NCBI GenBank assembly: GCA_021234155.1
Contig: JAJEKV010000006.1
Location: 8,521,003 to 8,585,002 of the forward strand
Source of the DNA: Isoetes taiwanensis
Lineage: Eukaryota > Streptophyta > Lycopodiopsida > Isoetales > Isoetaceae
Reading direction: 5' to 3'
DNA: 64,000 nucleotides
Positions 12,648-24,123 of the stretch are shown here, piece by piece. The translations under genes were made by a program, and so were the position numbers. The notes under the pieces were generated by a model. That model saw nothing but the letters and a program-made list of their open reading frames with translations, ran no database searches and was not told the origin of the DNA. Position 1 is the first letter of the stretch. The number at the start of each line of letters is the position of its first letter.

Positions 12648-13120
12648 ATATGCGATGCACGCACCCGCTTTTAGTGCTGATGCTAGAGCTAAGTTGCAAA
12701 GGATTCAAGAGCGGCGAACTACGCGGAGAGAGCTACTGATATGGCGGACAAAAGTTAATTTGAAGAAAGCTGCCCATAATAAATTTGCTCAGTCTGCCTC
12801 TCAGGCAGCACATCCTAGTGGAGACGGACATGGTAGTGCACAATAACATGCCATCACTCCTCTATCAGAAGCTGAGATACTCTGTGGAGGGCCAGAGCAG
12901 AAAAGAGGCTCTCCCTTGCCACAATCTGCACATAACATGGAGAGGTTGGAGCAGAGCGGAGGCTCCCCTCTGCCAATGGGTCTAGGACACAATGGAAGGG
13001 TGGAATAGAGAAGAGGCTTCCCCTTGCCACTTATTCGCACACGGTGGGCAGACCTCTCGGAATGCGTTAATCTTCTAGGGGTCACTGAGATGGATGTGGA
13101 GCATCCTCAACTGCCCACAT

Positions 13121-13852
13121 GAATATTATTTCTTGGAATGTTAGGGGAGTGGCTTCTTCCCCAAGCAAAAAGGAGTAGGCTTTCCCTCTATCTATCTAAG
13201 TTCTCTATGGATTTATGTTGTTTTCAGGAGCACAAGTGCCGTAAAGGCGACGTTCAAAAACTGGCTAACATTTTTTGAGGCGTGATTATAATGTGCTTGT
13301 GGTGGCTACTGATTCTACTAAAGCAGGTGTTCTTACTGCATGGAAGCCCTCTTTGAATGTCACTTTCACTCAAGTGGACAGGTTTGGTCGTTGGATAATT
13401 GTTAAGTGGAAAGAGCGGGGGCAAGAATGCGGTTTAGTAAATGTTTATGCTCACAATTATCCACGTCAAAGGGGAGCTTTGTGGGCCTCTCTTCGTAGCA
13501 AAGTTCTCAGGCTAGGCAATAATGTGGCATGGTTGCTCATAGAAGATTTTAATATGGTCGAAAAATTGAAACAGACAGGTGTGGCACGGGATCACAGGTG
13601 GTTCAGGGATTTGAGCGGGAGCAATGGCAACGTCTGCTGCATGATTGTGGCTTTGTGGAGGTCGAGGATGATCAATCCTTCACATGGTGCAATGGATGGA
13701 CAGGCAGCGGTAGAGCTTACACCCGACATGATCGTGGCTATTATAATGCAATCGCTGCTGATTTTCTTCAGTTGCAGATAACTAATTTGCTGGATAGTGC
13801 AATCTCAGATCATAATCCACAATGGTTCTCCACCGGACGACCTTTATGGTGA
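13121..13852 (+). pseudogene. LINE B endonuclease domain
   Basis: The domain begins MNIISWNVRGVASSPSKKE and is interrupted by a stop shortly after. It contains CCFQEHKCRKGD, which retains the catalytic glutamate, VNVYAHNYPRQRGALW, IEDFNMVEK and AISDHNPQ. These are the conserved blocks of APE-type endonucleases in order. Two reading frames (13,275-13,781 and 13,598-13,852) overlap, showing a frameshift around 13,600. It is the DNA-nicking part of the ORF2 protein. Confidence 0.85.
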
Positions 13853-13929
13853 AGAGCTACAAAAACTTACTTCAAGCTCAATACTAAGCATTTGAAGGAT
13901 AGTGAATTCATTGCAGGTTGTAGGAATGC

Positions 13930-15240
13930 GTGGTCATCTTGACAGAGATTAAAGCCATTGGGACGGCTCATGTGAATCAAGCCAGGATAAAGGCAGGACT
14001 AGAATGGTTTAGATCTGGTGATAGATGCTCTCACTTCTTTTTTCGGGCTGCTAAGAGAAGGCGTATGATGGCCTCTATTAACTCCCTTATCTTGCCTAAT
14101 GGGTCAGAGTGTTCTGATCAGGTCCAATTGAAGCAGTATCTCCACGACAACTTTTCTTCATTTTTTTCTAGACATCAGTTGCCCTTTCAGGAGGATATGC
14201 AATCTGCAGTCTTATCGAAGGTCCACCCCATTGTGTCAGCTGAGCAGCATGCACATCTAGAATCAGACATCACCATTAATGACTTACATTCAGCTGCTTC
14301 TCTTTTAAAAAAGGACAAGTGCCCTGGCCTAGATGGTTTTCCAGTATAATTTTTCCAGGAATATTGGGATTGGTTGGGTTGCAATCTTTATAGTGCTTTC
14401 TGTGAGTTTCATAGGTTCAGAAGTTTGGATAAGATCCTCAATACTGGCTGCATTTCTCTTATTCCCAAGTGTAAAGAGCCAAAGGCAACATCTGATTGGC
14501 GCCCTATAACATTATTGTCTTCCGTATATAAAATATTTGCGAAGGCCGTTGCAGAAAAAATGCGTGATGTCTTGGCTGTATCAATCTCTCCTACTCAATC
14601 TGGATTCTTGCCAAGGAGGAGCATTTTAGACAATATTGTTGCTGCTTATGAGGGTATGTATTGGGCCAGATTGAAAGGTATGCGTATAGTCTATCTTAAA
14701 TTAGATTTTGCCAAGGCATATGACAGTGTGGATTGGGAATTTTTGGAAAAAAAGCCTCTTAGCATTGGGCTTTGGTCAGCAGTTCACCAGTGATGTTATG
14801 AAGCTCCATATCTCGAGACGGTCTGTTGTTGTTTCATGGGGAACCCTCCACTTTTTTTTTTTTGGTGTGGTGTTCGCCAGGATGCCCATTATGAATCCAC
14901 TTTTGTTCAAGAAGTTTCTCTCACGCTTATTTGCTAAAGCACCTTCCATGGGATAGTCAACAATTGAATGGGGGCACAAGCCCATCAAATTTGCGTCCAT
15001 AATCGCGATGACACGTTTTCCAACCAACAAGAACTCCGGACAATCTAAAGAGAAAAGTATCAAGAAGAAGCTTTGCATCCGGAGTTCTTGTTGGTTGGCC
15101 AAAAAGTGTTCTGCATTATGGACGCTTTCCCCGGGGTTGTGCCCCTTGTATTGTTGATTTTCCTTGGAAGGTGCTTCCTCATGGGAAGGCTACTAAACTT
15201 CTTGGTGTTCCCGTGAGCATGCTCATATTTCTACCTCCCA
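13930..15240 (+). pseudogene. LINE B reverse transcriptase, palm disrupted
   Basis: The linker has KAGLEWFRSGDRCSHFFFRAA and KDKCPGLDGFP. The RT core then shows GCISLIPKCKEPKATSDWRP, SPTQSGFLPRRSILDN and YLKLDFAKAYDSVDWEFL (14,374-14,793). Around 14,850 the GVRQ motif is altered. The YADD region is absent and its place is taken by a large inverted repeat. Coding sense resumes near 15,100 with FPWKVLPHGKATKLLGVP, the usual block after the RT palm. Activity is impossible without the catalytic box. Confidence 0.85.
14958..15157. repeat. imperfect inverted repeat, arms about 80 nt
   Basis: The left arm 14,958-15,040 and right arm 15,078-15,157 are inverse complements with scattered differences. 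The inner 20-odd bases around AACTCCGGA / TCCGGAGTT are perfect. The loop is about 37 nt. It sits exactly where the catalytic palm segment of LINE B should be, so it replaced rather than merely interrupted coding sequence. Confidence 0.85.
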
Positions 15241-15366
15241 TAAAAGTGGGATATTATCCTTCATAGAAGGGTTGCGAAAGCATTTGTTTTGGTGGAATAC
15301 CCTAAGCTCTCTCACCAAATATGAATAACTCAAGCTAAGCATGTTTTAAGTAATTCCCATATCTAT

Positions 15367-16433
15367 ATGGCCTCTGCCCTTCTGGCTTCCCAGTCAAAAT
15401 TTCAGGTGATTGTTACCATTGTCCGTAATTTTATTTGGGGTGGGAATGAGGAGCATGCTGTGGTCAAGATTGCATGGTCCAAGTGCACTAGGCCAAAATT
15501 TCTAAGTTCATTTGGAGGATCCTTAAGGATATGGTTGACTCACCTGGAGTGCGGTTGGTGAAGCAGTCACTTGGTCATTGTGTTCCTTTTGGGAAAGCTT
15601 CGTTAAAACCTCTTCTTCTTTGGAGTCTCTTTTATCAGCTATACCCTTTTCCTAATGCCTCCCCTTTTTTGAAAGGATTGCTGGAGTCTTGGGAGACAGT
15701 ACGGACCTTATTTCATATTGATCTTGTTGCATGTCATCAGTTGAGTGCCCCGTGTTGGTGGATACCTGTGGAAAATAATCTCCCACTTTGTGCCTCAGTT
15801 CATCCATTAACTCAACGGCGCTGGAGGTTAGCAGGGATCTTAACTGTTGTATCTTGGTATGATTCTGGCCAGTTAGCGACTTGGCAACTCTTTCAAACAA
15901 AATTCTTATTGTCTCGATGGGATGGACCTATTTGGCAAAAGGTTGCTAGTACTCTACCATTGGCTGCTCCAGAGGCTATCGAAGGGTGCATGTGGGTTTT
16001 CCACCAGAGTGTTCACGAGCATAGGCTTGTGAACTCTATGTATAGACTGCTTGTCAATGGTGATATCCTTCCGCCATCCACTAAGTGGTCCCTTCAGCTC
16101 TCACCTCCCAGTTGGAGACATATGTGGGCTTAGGATAAACTACTCCATCCTAAGGTGGCTGTGCTTTAGTGGCAGATTCTTCACAGATGCCCTCGGGTGA
16201 ATGTGCTTGTCCACAGATTTGATCCTCGAGTGTCAGCACTCTGCCCACTGTGCAAGCAAAGGGATGAGACCATTGCGCATTGTTTCTTTTTATGTGATCA
16301 TCTCCAGCCTGTTTGGTCTTGGCTGCTCTCTCTTTTTCATGTGACATTGACAAGTCAGCAAGTGCTTCTGGCTATTTATCTGGATACTTGGAATAAGGTG
16401 CGGAGTCAAGCATTTCATTTGGCATCAGGATAG
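15367..16433 (+). pseudogene. LINE B ORF2 C-terminal region with zf-RVT-like knuckle
   Basis: Frames at 15,367-15,561 (VRNFIWGGNEEHAVVKIAW) and 15,531-16,133 carry the region after reverse transcriptase. The frame at 16,197-16,433 has CPLCKQRDETIAHCFFLCDH, a zinc-binding zf-RVT-like motif of plant LINEs. The IAHCFFLC spacing fits that family. The pieces are separated by one stop (16,131) and one frame change. Confidence 0.8.
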
Positions 16434-16739
16434 TTGCTGTGGTCCATCTGGGAGCACAGAAGATTGTGTATCTTTCAGGGCTTGGATATTCCCCCTGCAG
16501 TAGTCCTCTAGGACGCACAAGCTAGAATCGCTAAGGCCTACCATTGTTCTTCACTTGCTCCTGCCAAGCGACAATTGATATTTGAGTCCTATTTGAGTGT
16601 GTTGTCTTACGCATAGGCTGGTGGTTCTATTCAGTGGATCATGATTATCCTCTGAAATTTTATTCCCGCCTCTGCATTTGTATCTAGCTTTTGGCTTAGT
16701 GTTTCAATAAAGTTTGTCGTTCTTCAAAAAAAAAAATTC

Positions 16740-16964
16740 CAACCTGCAAGCAAGATCCTTTCTCTTAACTGTATCAAAAGCATTTGTGAGATCTATAAAG
16801 GCAAGATATCTTTTATTACTAGCACCCTTTGCACCTTCAGATAATACTCGCAGTGTAACTAAATGGTCCAGAGTAGAGTGATCAGTTCTAAAACCTGCTT
16901 GACTAAATGCCCGAATATCATTTTTATCTACCCATAAAGACAATTTCCGTTCTAGCATAGGCAC
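16740..16964 (-). pseudogene. fragment of a second LINE reverse transcriptase
   Basis: The minus-strand frame reads QAGFRTDHSTLDHLVTLRVL and then YLAFIDLTNAFDTVKRKDL. These are the RT blocks with the first catalytic aspartate in a jockey-like style, different from LINE A and B. It directly abuts the poly(A) tail of LINE B, so LINE B probably inserted into this older element. Only about 75 residues remain. Confidence 0.85.
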
Positions 16965-17086
16965 ATTATCACCCTTATTACATCCTATAACTTTCCTATC
17001 CCACCTGGCAGGCTGCTAGTGCCACATGACAGGCTGCTAATGCTCGCCGGATTGAACAAAAGGGGGCGGCACATGCAAAATGTGGA

Positions 17087-17938
17087 CTACCCTAATATTT
17101 CGAGGGGAAATGTTCGCTGGCTGGCCATTATGCGGGATGCGGCCACTAGCTCGCCAGGTGGCCTTACCCCGCGTAATGGCCAGCCAGCGAACATTACTCC
17201 TAACTTAAAGGGATATAATAATTGGAATATCAAAAATTCATTTGTCATGAAATCCTCATCCAAGAAATCATGTTGTATATCATTCCATTCATCGTCATCT
17301 AGTTGCAGAAGTAACCTTCGTCGTATATTTGGCATTTGAAGCTCAACATCCTCCTCTTCAATATAATCTTCAAGTGCCATTGGGGAGTGCATTGGTGATC
17401 TTAATACTTCATTGATTGTTTGCCCTTGAGATTCATAATCTTCTAGATTTTGTGGCTCTATAAATTCTAATTCTTGCTCATGCTCCAAATTTTCCTCATG
17501 CTCCACAAATTCCAATTCTTGCTCATGGTCTATATCTTCCTCATGCTCGTTTCCTTCTTCCTCAAGGATTATATTAGGAATGTATCGATGTGATGTTGGT
17601 TCTGTAGGGATTACGATCCACCATGTACTATTTTGAGGGTTGACATGGAAAAATACTTGCGGAACTTGTTGCGGATACACAGATGGTTCACTTACGTCTA
17701 CTAACACATCAACTTCAAAAAAACCAGATGGATGTTGTCGCACTTTTTGATTTCTCCTGCGATATTGAGGCTTGAACCAATTTGCTTTTAGTATGGTCTG
17801 GCGAAATGAACGAAAATCTACATCAATAATATCAGTAACTCCGACATATTCAAGCTCTCCATCAATAGGGTTATCATCTCTAGCACTTGCTCGAATTTTT
17901 TGGTTAAATGAGGCAATTATTCCCGAATCATAAGTGAC
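17087..17938 (-). pseudogene. DUF4216 C-terminal part of CACTA transposase
   Basis: An uninterrupted minus-strand frame gives DSGIIASFNQKIRASARDD, then ELEYVGVTDIIDVDFRSF and ILKANWFKPQYRRRNQ, and later VPQVFFHVNPQNSTWWIV. This is the DUF4216 signature. A long acidic stretch with repeated EHEQELEF follows. The last 30 or so residues, around MFAGWPLRGVRPPGEL, are encoded by a hairpin (17,109-17,195) and look foreign to the family. Confidence 0.78.
17109..17195. repeat. 28-bp-arm hairpin inside the CACTA coding end
   Basis: The arms 17,109-17,136 and 17,168-17,195 are inverse complements with one mismatch, starting AATGTTCGCTGGCTGGCC. The inner GGCCAC / GTGGCC continues the stem around a short loop. 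GC content is higher than in the surroundings, and the translated product does not fit DUF4216. It is probably a foldback insertion. Confidence 0.85.
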
Positions 17939-18136
17939 CGAGCTTTGTCAATGCTATCAATTTGAAAATGATGACCATAGGTCCACATTGAATTATAAAA
18001 CCTAGCCTGCAAATTGAATAAAAGCTCAAGAAGTGGCATATATGGGATATTTCAAGAATGCAAAAAAATATAATAACAATAACAAATCTGGACTTATTGA
18101 TCTATTATAGCCAAGTGCAATGTTGAGGTCATCCTC

Positions 18137-18480
18137 TTATATTTTTTCTCCATTGTCTTCGGCCTCCCAAAGCTTTTCAGATAGCCACCAATAGGGTGGA
18201 GTATCAGAGAGAGGCCTTAGTTCTGGTGGATATTGTACTCTCCTATGACATCCTCGACGGTTCCTTGCTCCTTCTTCCAAATCTTTGGTGCATTGGGATC
18301 TATTGATGTAGTGGTGTCTGTCAAGAAAAACAATGTCTCTTGAATAAGGTGTCCTTCTGCCATACATCCCTTAGGCCTAGCCATTTGGCGCACAAAGCCT
18401 TTTAATACCTTCATATATCTCTCTAAAAAAACATCCATCTAGAGGGGTTTAAACCCACGAGCAAAATCTCTTGCGGCAAA
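18137..18480 (-). pseudogene. DUF4218 region of CACTA transposase
   Basis: The frame reads MDVFLERYMKVLKGFVRQ and MARPKGCMAEGHLIQETLFF, the strongly conserved ERYM-LK-P-G-AEG-E pattern of DUF4218. This domain lies between Tnp2 and DUF4216 in plant CACTA proteins. It continues in a shifted frame towards 18,137 (ELRPLSDTPPYWWLSEKLWE). Confidence 0.75.
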
Positions 18481-18799
18481 TGCACCAACAAATGTACCTG
18501 ATGATCACATTTAGTATGCGTGATTGTCAATGTGAAACTTATTCAACTAGCTACATATATACTTGAAGATAAAAAAAACTAGTGGGAAATAAGTGTTCTA
18601 GCCGGCATAATATCTCTACAATCTCTATTTCCATGGTGGGAATATCAGCAGCTACAATCTCTTTAGAAGACACCCACCTAGAGAAGCTAGCAGCAATCAT
18701 GTGATTTTAGGCCGGTAAGATCTCCATCTTTTGTGAGCCCTTCTTAGGGAGGAGCCATGACCAGTTGGAATGCGAAGAGTTTTAATAGTTTTTCACTTG

Positions 18800-19301
18800 T
18801 TTCAGTTCATCCCTTTTCAATACCCAAGGACCTCGACGAAAGCGAGGAGCTTTGCCTTCTTCTATGATTGGCCACAATTCTGTTTTGATGTTGTTATCCT
18901 TTAGATCATTTCTAGCATTAAGAGTCTCACAATCTCCTATAAGATATCACCAAAGTGATTGGCTTACATTCTTAAAAATATGCATTGGGTCCAAAAGATG
19001 TGCAATCTTCAAATCAGGCCAGTATTCCAACTTGTAAAATATGGATAGTCTCTTCAGGATTTGTGTTGTAGGTTCAGGATGAGTATGCAGCAAGACGCGA
19101 TAACTTTGCATTTGGATATAGTGGTTTGCTGGTCTCTTTCTCTAGAAGTGTCATAGGTCTCTCATCGTCATCATCAACATTTACATCATTGTTAGAGTTA
19201 GTGGTTGGGAAGTAATTTTGAATAGCTTCCATCAAACCACTCTCAGCATAGAAGCCACTTTGAGCAGAGGAGTTTTCATCCCCATCATCACTTGACTGCA
19301 A
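18800..19301 (-). pseudogene. Tnp2 transposase remnants
   Basis: The N-terminal frame 19,074-19,301 (SSAQSGFYAESGLMEAIQNY and KPLYPNAKLSRLAAY) matches the region before the Tnp2 catalytic core. In 18,830-19,060 another frame gives YWPDLKIAHLLDPMHIFKNV and then ELWPIIEEGKAPRFRRGPW. The LDPMHIFKNV block is diagnostic for Tnp2-type transposases. Stops and frame changes break it, and much of the core domain is missing. Confidence 0.75.
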
Positions 19302-19689
19302 ATTAACAAGTCAAGTTTATTTGTTTGCGGGAGTTTGTACATGCGATGATAAAGAAAAAGCAAAAGAAAAGATCAACATGCATTGGTAATAAGATATAAC
19401 AACACTACATGGTTAACAGAATCAAAATCATAAACCATTAATATCAAAACATTGATTTTGTCTAAATGGAAATGGTATAAGGTTATGCATCTAAGCGACG
19501 CTTCCTTCCATAGGGCACAACAATTGGTTCACCATGCTTCTTACGTTCTACTCGCATTGGGGTATCTCTTTTGAAAGGATAGTTGAGAAATATTCCTCTC
19601 TAGGACGGAGGTTGCGTATAGCACAAACTCTCACATACGGTCCAACATACCCATTCATGTAACGCGGATCATATTCTGTAGTCTCTTCA

Positions 19690-19855
19690 ACCTATATTTG
19701 TCACGAGTGACAAAATTATTTAAATATCATGTGTGACAAATGGTTTCATATTTGTCACGATTGAGAAAAGTTATTTGTCACGATACTAATAATATAATAA
19801 TATAGTGTATTTTGCGTGACAAAAACCGGACAAACAAGGGTTATCTCTACTAGTG
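19690..19855 (-). repeat. CACTA terminus with subterminal repeats
   Basis: TAGTG at 19,851-19,855 on the plus strand is the inverse of CACTA. Inward from it are at least four copies of a TTTGTCACG-like motif at roughly 19,698, 19,732, 19,756 and 19,778, some inverted. This arrangement is typical of CACTA ends, where element-encoded proteins bind. Confidence 0.75.
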
Positions 19856-20911
19856 AAACTTGCAATATTTCATTTCATATTGGGGGAGGAGCTTAATGCA
19901 ATAGTTGAGACTATGATTTCGGTGTTATATTATATCCCGAACAGTTTTTGCCAGGTTTGAGCAACTTATTTCCATTTAGAGGCCACTTTGCTATTTTGGT
20001 CTGTTTTGGATGTTAGAAAGAAGGAATGTTTGAGCCTAACTTCTAGGGCATGGATAAGTTTTCACGCTGATGTCTATTTTCAGTGCAGATTGGGCAGTGG
20101 ATGGAGCAAGGGGGATTGTGCACAGCAAGGCCATCCATCCTAGTATTTTTCTTTGAGCTTGGCTGCATTGGGCTTCTTGCAGATTCCGAGCATTGAGTGC
20201 TGTTTGTTGTACCTCATTCTTTGTGTCTGTGTTTAGCTTGCCTGTTTTTGGAGCTCAATAGGAAACATGCAACTTCAGAGGGCTTTCTAAATGGGTTGTG
20301 CATCGATTTGCAAGTATCAAAGGGCAAAATGTGCAGAGCAGACGCAACCAACCTGAATTCAGATCAAACAGGGCTTCACAGCAGGCTCATGGTTTAGAAC
20401 AGGGAGGAGACTTGCAAATTTCTTCGCCACGAAGCTTCTGGGGCTCTGGGGAGGTTGTTGCGTCTTGGAAGTTCGAATTCTCTAGCCCTGAAGTCAAAGG
20501 TTTTTATGCTTGCTTTCGGTCTTTTAGACAGGGCATCTCTGTCTCTGTGTATTCCAAAGTTGAGTCCGGTTCCTATGAACAACACAGGATCAATTATTAT
20601 TTGTGATTAGAATTAATTTCAACAGCAGAGGGTTGATTCCAGGATGCATAATTGGGTTCAGCACCGGCTTGATGCCTACCATTGGGTTCATTTCTTTTTA
20701 GTTTTTTTGGCTTTTTTTCATGCTTCAACCATGTGTTCGTTCCATACCATTGGAAGTGGCTTTTTAATTTTTGGTCAAAATCTTAATGGCCATCGATCTG
20801 GCACAATACCAGGAATATGCCACAGATCGATGGCTCTGAATCAACGAAGAAACGAAACCCGTAAAGATACGTCGTCGTCGTCGTCGTCGTCGCGTCGTCT
20901 TAACATATATA
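19856..20911. other. no gene recognised; CGT microsatellite
   Basis: No coding pattern is recognisable. Repeated phrases such as TTGGGTTCAGCACC and TTGGGTTCATTTC near 20,650-20,690 may be local duplications. A (CGT)n tract lies at 20,871-20,900. Confidence 0.35.
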
Positions 20912-21579
20912 ATGATTATAGAATATTTGACGATGACTATGGATGAGAAGGAATCGATGTCCCTAGAACAAAGAATCTGTATTGGCTATGGAAGGAGTCC
21001 GGCTTTCAGTTTTCCTCCTATTTGGTCTTCTCATCTCACACGTTTGTTTAGGGCAATAGAAATTGAAGCAAAGAAAATAAGATTGCCTCAGGCGTCTCTG
21101 CCCCTTATGCTCCAAGAAAACGGCAAACATCGTTGTTGCATTAGTTATTCCTTATTAGATTTCCGAACATGGGAGGCTCTGGGCCTGGCGCTGCCCCTTT
21201 GCCGCTCCAGAAGACAATTTTTCTAAGGCAACAATTAGATGGGCCCTGCACTTTGGCATTTTACAATCTCCGACTGTCACCGAGCTGGTTAATATGTTTC
21301 TAGAGCAAGCTCTTGCTGATCATAAGCTTGTGTTGATTGGCACTGTTTTTTTTTTTTGAAGAACTGTGTCATCAATATATTAAAAGAATGGTAATGTTAC
21401 AAAGCAAGTGAGGAGGAAGGAGAACTGCCCCAAAGAGACAGCGATACCTCGACACTCCACAACAAACTCACAGAAAAACTGCAACTTTACTGCTGTACAA
21501 ACCGACCATCACCATCTACAATACCCAAGAAGTCCCGCCAAATGGCAAACTTCTGCTCTACTTGATTGGCACTGTTAAG
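20912..21579 (+). pseudogene. possible host-gene exon of unknown family, split by a retro-insertion
   Basis: A frame starting inside 20,912-21,226 reads SLEQRICIGYGRSPAFSFPP and IEIEAKKIRLPQASLPLML. In a second frame (21,180-21,347 plus 21,577-21,579) the sequence reads FAAPEDNFSKATIRWALHFG and EQALADHKLVLIGTVK. Once the insertion at 21,348-21,576 is removed, this ends in a strong splice donor AAG|GTGAGT. I do not recognise the protein. The donor and the amphipathic sequence argue for an old exon; the frame change argues for decay. Confidence 0.4.
21333..21576 (-). mobile_element. short retro-insertion with perfect 15-bp target-site duplication
   Basis: TTGATTGGCACTGTT occurs at 21,333-21,347 and again at 21,562-21,576. 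Between them is about 214 bp that starts with a T tract followed by GAAGAACTGTG. It is a 5'-truncated non-LTR element lying on the minus strand with its poly(A) on the left. The same TTTTTTTTTTGAAGAAC context is the inverse of the LINE B tail, so it is probably the same family. Confidence 0.9.
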
Positions 21580-23095
21580 GTGAGTCCTCCCTTTTTTTCT
21601 ATCTGCATTGTTGTTGTTTAGTTTCCATCTTTGAAATTTTATGGGAACTTTTTAATAAGTCTTCAGTATTGTCTAACAAACTTTGCATCAGTTAGAGACG
21701 ATAGCTCCAGAAGATACCATCAATCTTGATCAGCATGGCCTCAGCAGTTGGCCCTAAGTTCTGCACTACTCAACAACTGATGTGAACTGTTAGTTTGGCT
21801 ATGGAGTCTGCTTCAAGCTTTCAAGAGAGGTATGAAATATTTATTTCTCATTTAATTAAGTTCTTGACCAAAATTTAAAGGTGCTTATATGTATTCGGAT
21901 TTCTTCAGATGTAATATATCCATATGGCCGCTTATAATGTGGATGGCTTTATCATGATGCAAAACATTGATACAAATTCTAAGGTTTTGCCCTAATGGTC
22001 CCAGAAATATGGTCACCTGAAAACCGGGATGCCAAAATCAGCAAGGGCCTAATCGTAGCTTATTTTTCCCATGCCAAAATCGGCCGAAAATGGTCGAGCC
22101 AAAGATTTTCTCATTCAAAGAGCTTTCATACCGGTGATTCTTCCGTCTCTAATGCGATATTTGATGCAACAATAAGCCACGAGAATCGGTAAGTGGAAAT
22201 AACTTTGATAGCTTCTCGTGACGGTATTTCTTCTAAAATTCAGCTTTGTCTATACAGTATTTCCAGCCAAAGTATAACTTGGCGGTAGTTTCACCACCCA
22301 AATGGATGCTTTTTTTTTTTTTGGCAAGATCCCCACTAAAGGAATGCAGCTCACTGCAACTAATTCAGGCTCTTCAGATAATTACTTTGTAATTGTTGGG
22401 CCTTCAAGAGCGGTCTACTATTCAACAGACACATCACAACTTTGACCTTTGTTAATGTATAACGAGCCATTTTGGGTGTTGTTTCTCGCAAACTGAGGCT
22501 GTAACACGGAAATTTGAAGACATAAATTTTGAGAGGAAGCCAATTTTCGTGGAAAAGTTACCAATAGTGTGGCCAAAATGAAGCATATGCTTTCGCAACA
22601 CCTGATCCTAAGGTTTGCCATTCCATTCTTCCGCGATATAATTAGAAACTTATATTGTCTTAGAGCAGTGATGATTTTCTATCCAGGGGATATTTGGATG
22701 GCAAATTCATACATCACTATGTGATGTAATTCTTCAGGATGTCTTATGGCGTTTTAGGACTTTAAAAATTTGTTTCATACAGTGACCACATGTCTTTTTC
22801 AAACATTAGCAAAGCCTTCTATGAATATGCAAGAGAACGGTTAGAAAATTCAAATCAGCCTTAATACAATCTTTCCTTTTAGTGATCATCCAGCTTTTTA
22901 TCAAACTTCCTAATAGTTGTTTGCATAATAGGTTGCTTCAGAAGGAAGCGGCATTCTTTCAATGCAAGAATAACAATTTTATGACTGTATATAATGTGCA
23001 TATAATAGAATATATGAATGCACAATTACTTGAAAGAAGCAGCAAATGAACCTGGCTATATATAATATGCCAATGTTCATCATTATAATGAACTT
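21580..23095. other. non-coding; one poly(T)-headed fragment
   Basis: A T tract at 22,310-22,322 followed by GGCAAGATCCCC may head another antisense retro-fragment. A 52-bp tandem duplication (CTA(T/C)ATATAATATGCCAATG) lies at 23,055-23,140, overlapping the edge of the next feature. A 35-bp duplication (TTATCTAACAAGAAAC) lies at 23,183-23,245. No gene is visible. Confidence 0.35.
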
Positions 23096-24123
23096 GGCTA
23101 CATATAATATGCCAATGTTCATCATTATAATGCATAAAAGTTGACACTAGATATATCAGAATATTCAATAAAACTTACCAAAGCTTATCTAACAAGAAAC
23201 GTCCATCTCTTCTTATCTAACAAGAAACATCCATCTCTTTTGAATAAGTACCTTGAAATCACATAAAAAAACTTCAAATGCATATCATCAATGACAAGTA
23301 ATAATATATCCGCAAAGCCACTATATCCACAAAAGCCTTTTTTCATGGTGATTGCTATTTATTTAGAAAGCTTGCAATATTTACAAATGCACAACAATGT
23401 AGAATGCATATCTCAAATAACTTACATGAAAGCAAGATTTGCTTATAAGATATTTCAATAAAATTCAGGAGTTGGGTAGCATTCCAACGTAGCGATATGA
23501 GCAGAAGTTGATGCTATCTCTTGCAAACTCCATACCAGATGAATTAATAACTCCAGAAAGTAAGTAGTATTCCAGTTGTTATGAGTTGCATATGCGCAAA
23601 TTAGACGTTAATAGGTCTAACTTGACAAGTTTGGAACCAAAGAAATGTTCGCGACGCCAAGGCCGCGATAAATTTCTTGTAATAATAATAATAACTCATC
23701 ATCATCTGATACGATTCAATAGTTTGTGGGAAAACTAGTTAACGGTTCAATAACATCTTAATTGTAGAACAAGATCCGATTATCATATATCTCAGACAAT
23801 TACATTGAAGTACACGGTTAACCGCCCAACCGGGTCCACAGGGTTATGGATCTCTCATGCTCTATGGCAGCAAAATTACACCAAAGGCAGGGGACAAGCT
23901 TGACTGTTTATAATTCTACCCCGAGTAGATACAGTTCAGGCCTTTTCAACAGGGATTAAGGAAAGGAATTAGGATATTGTATCAGCCCAATCAAGCTCTG
24001 ATAACTCTTCAGAAATATCAATACTTCATGTGCTTCTCCGATTCAAAGGGAGCTGGAACTACTAGTCGATTCTGCCAAATACAGAATAAGGGTGGCTTAT
24101 TGTGCTGGATGGCTACCGTTTGA

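Larger units (their letters stand above)
12009..16737 (+). mobile_element. LINE B, L1-type non-LTR retrotransposon with poly(A) tail
   Basis: The element runs from a DUF4283-like ORF1 through endonuclease, reverse transcriptase and a zf-RVT-like C-terminus to a poly(A) tract at 16727-16736, preceded by the polyadenylation-like signal AATAAAG. It is nearly full length but interrupted by frameshifts and by an inverted duplication at 14,958-15,157. The tail context TCGTTCTTCAAAAAAAAAA resembles, in inverse complement, the start of the small insertion at 21,348. Confidence 0.88.
17087..19855 (-). mobile_element. CACTA (En/Spm-like) DNA transposon, decayed
   Basis: On the minus strand the element begins at 19,855 with CACTAGTAGAGATAACC, a CACTA terminus. 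It is followed by subterminal copies of CGTGACAAAT in both orientations (19,690-19,820), as expected for transposase-binding sites. Coding remnants then follow in CACTA order: Tnp2, DUF4218, DUF4216. I could not find a convincing matching terminus at the low-coordinate end; a LINE fragment and a hairpin lie there. Confidence 0.82.
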
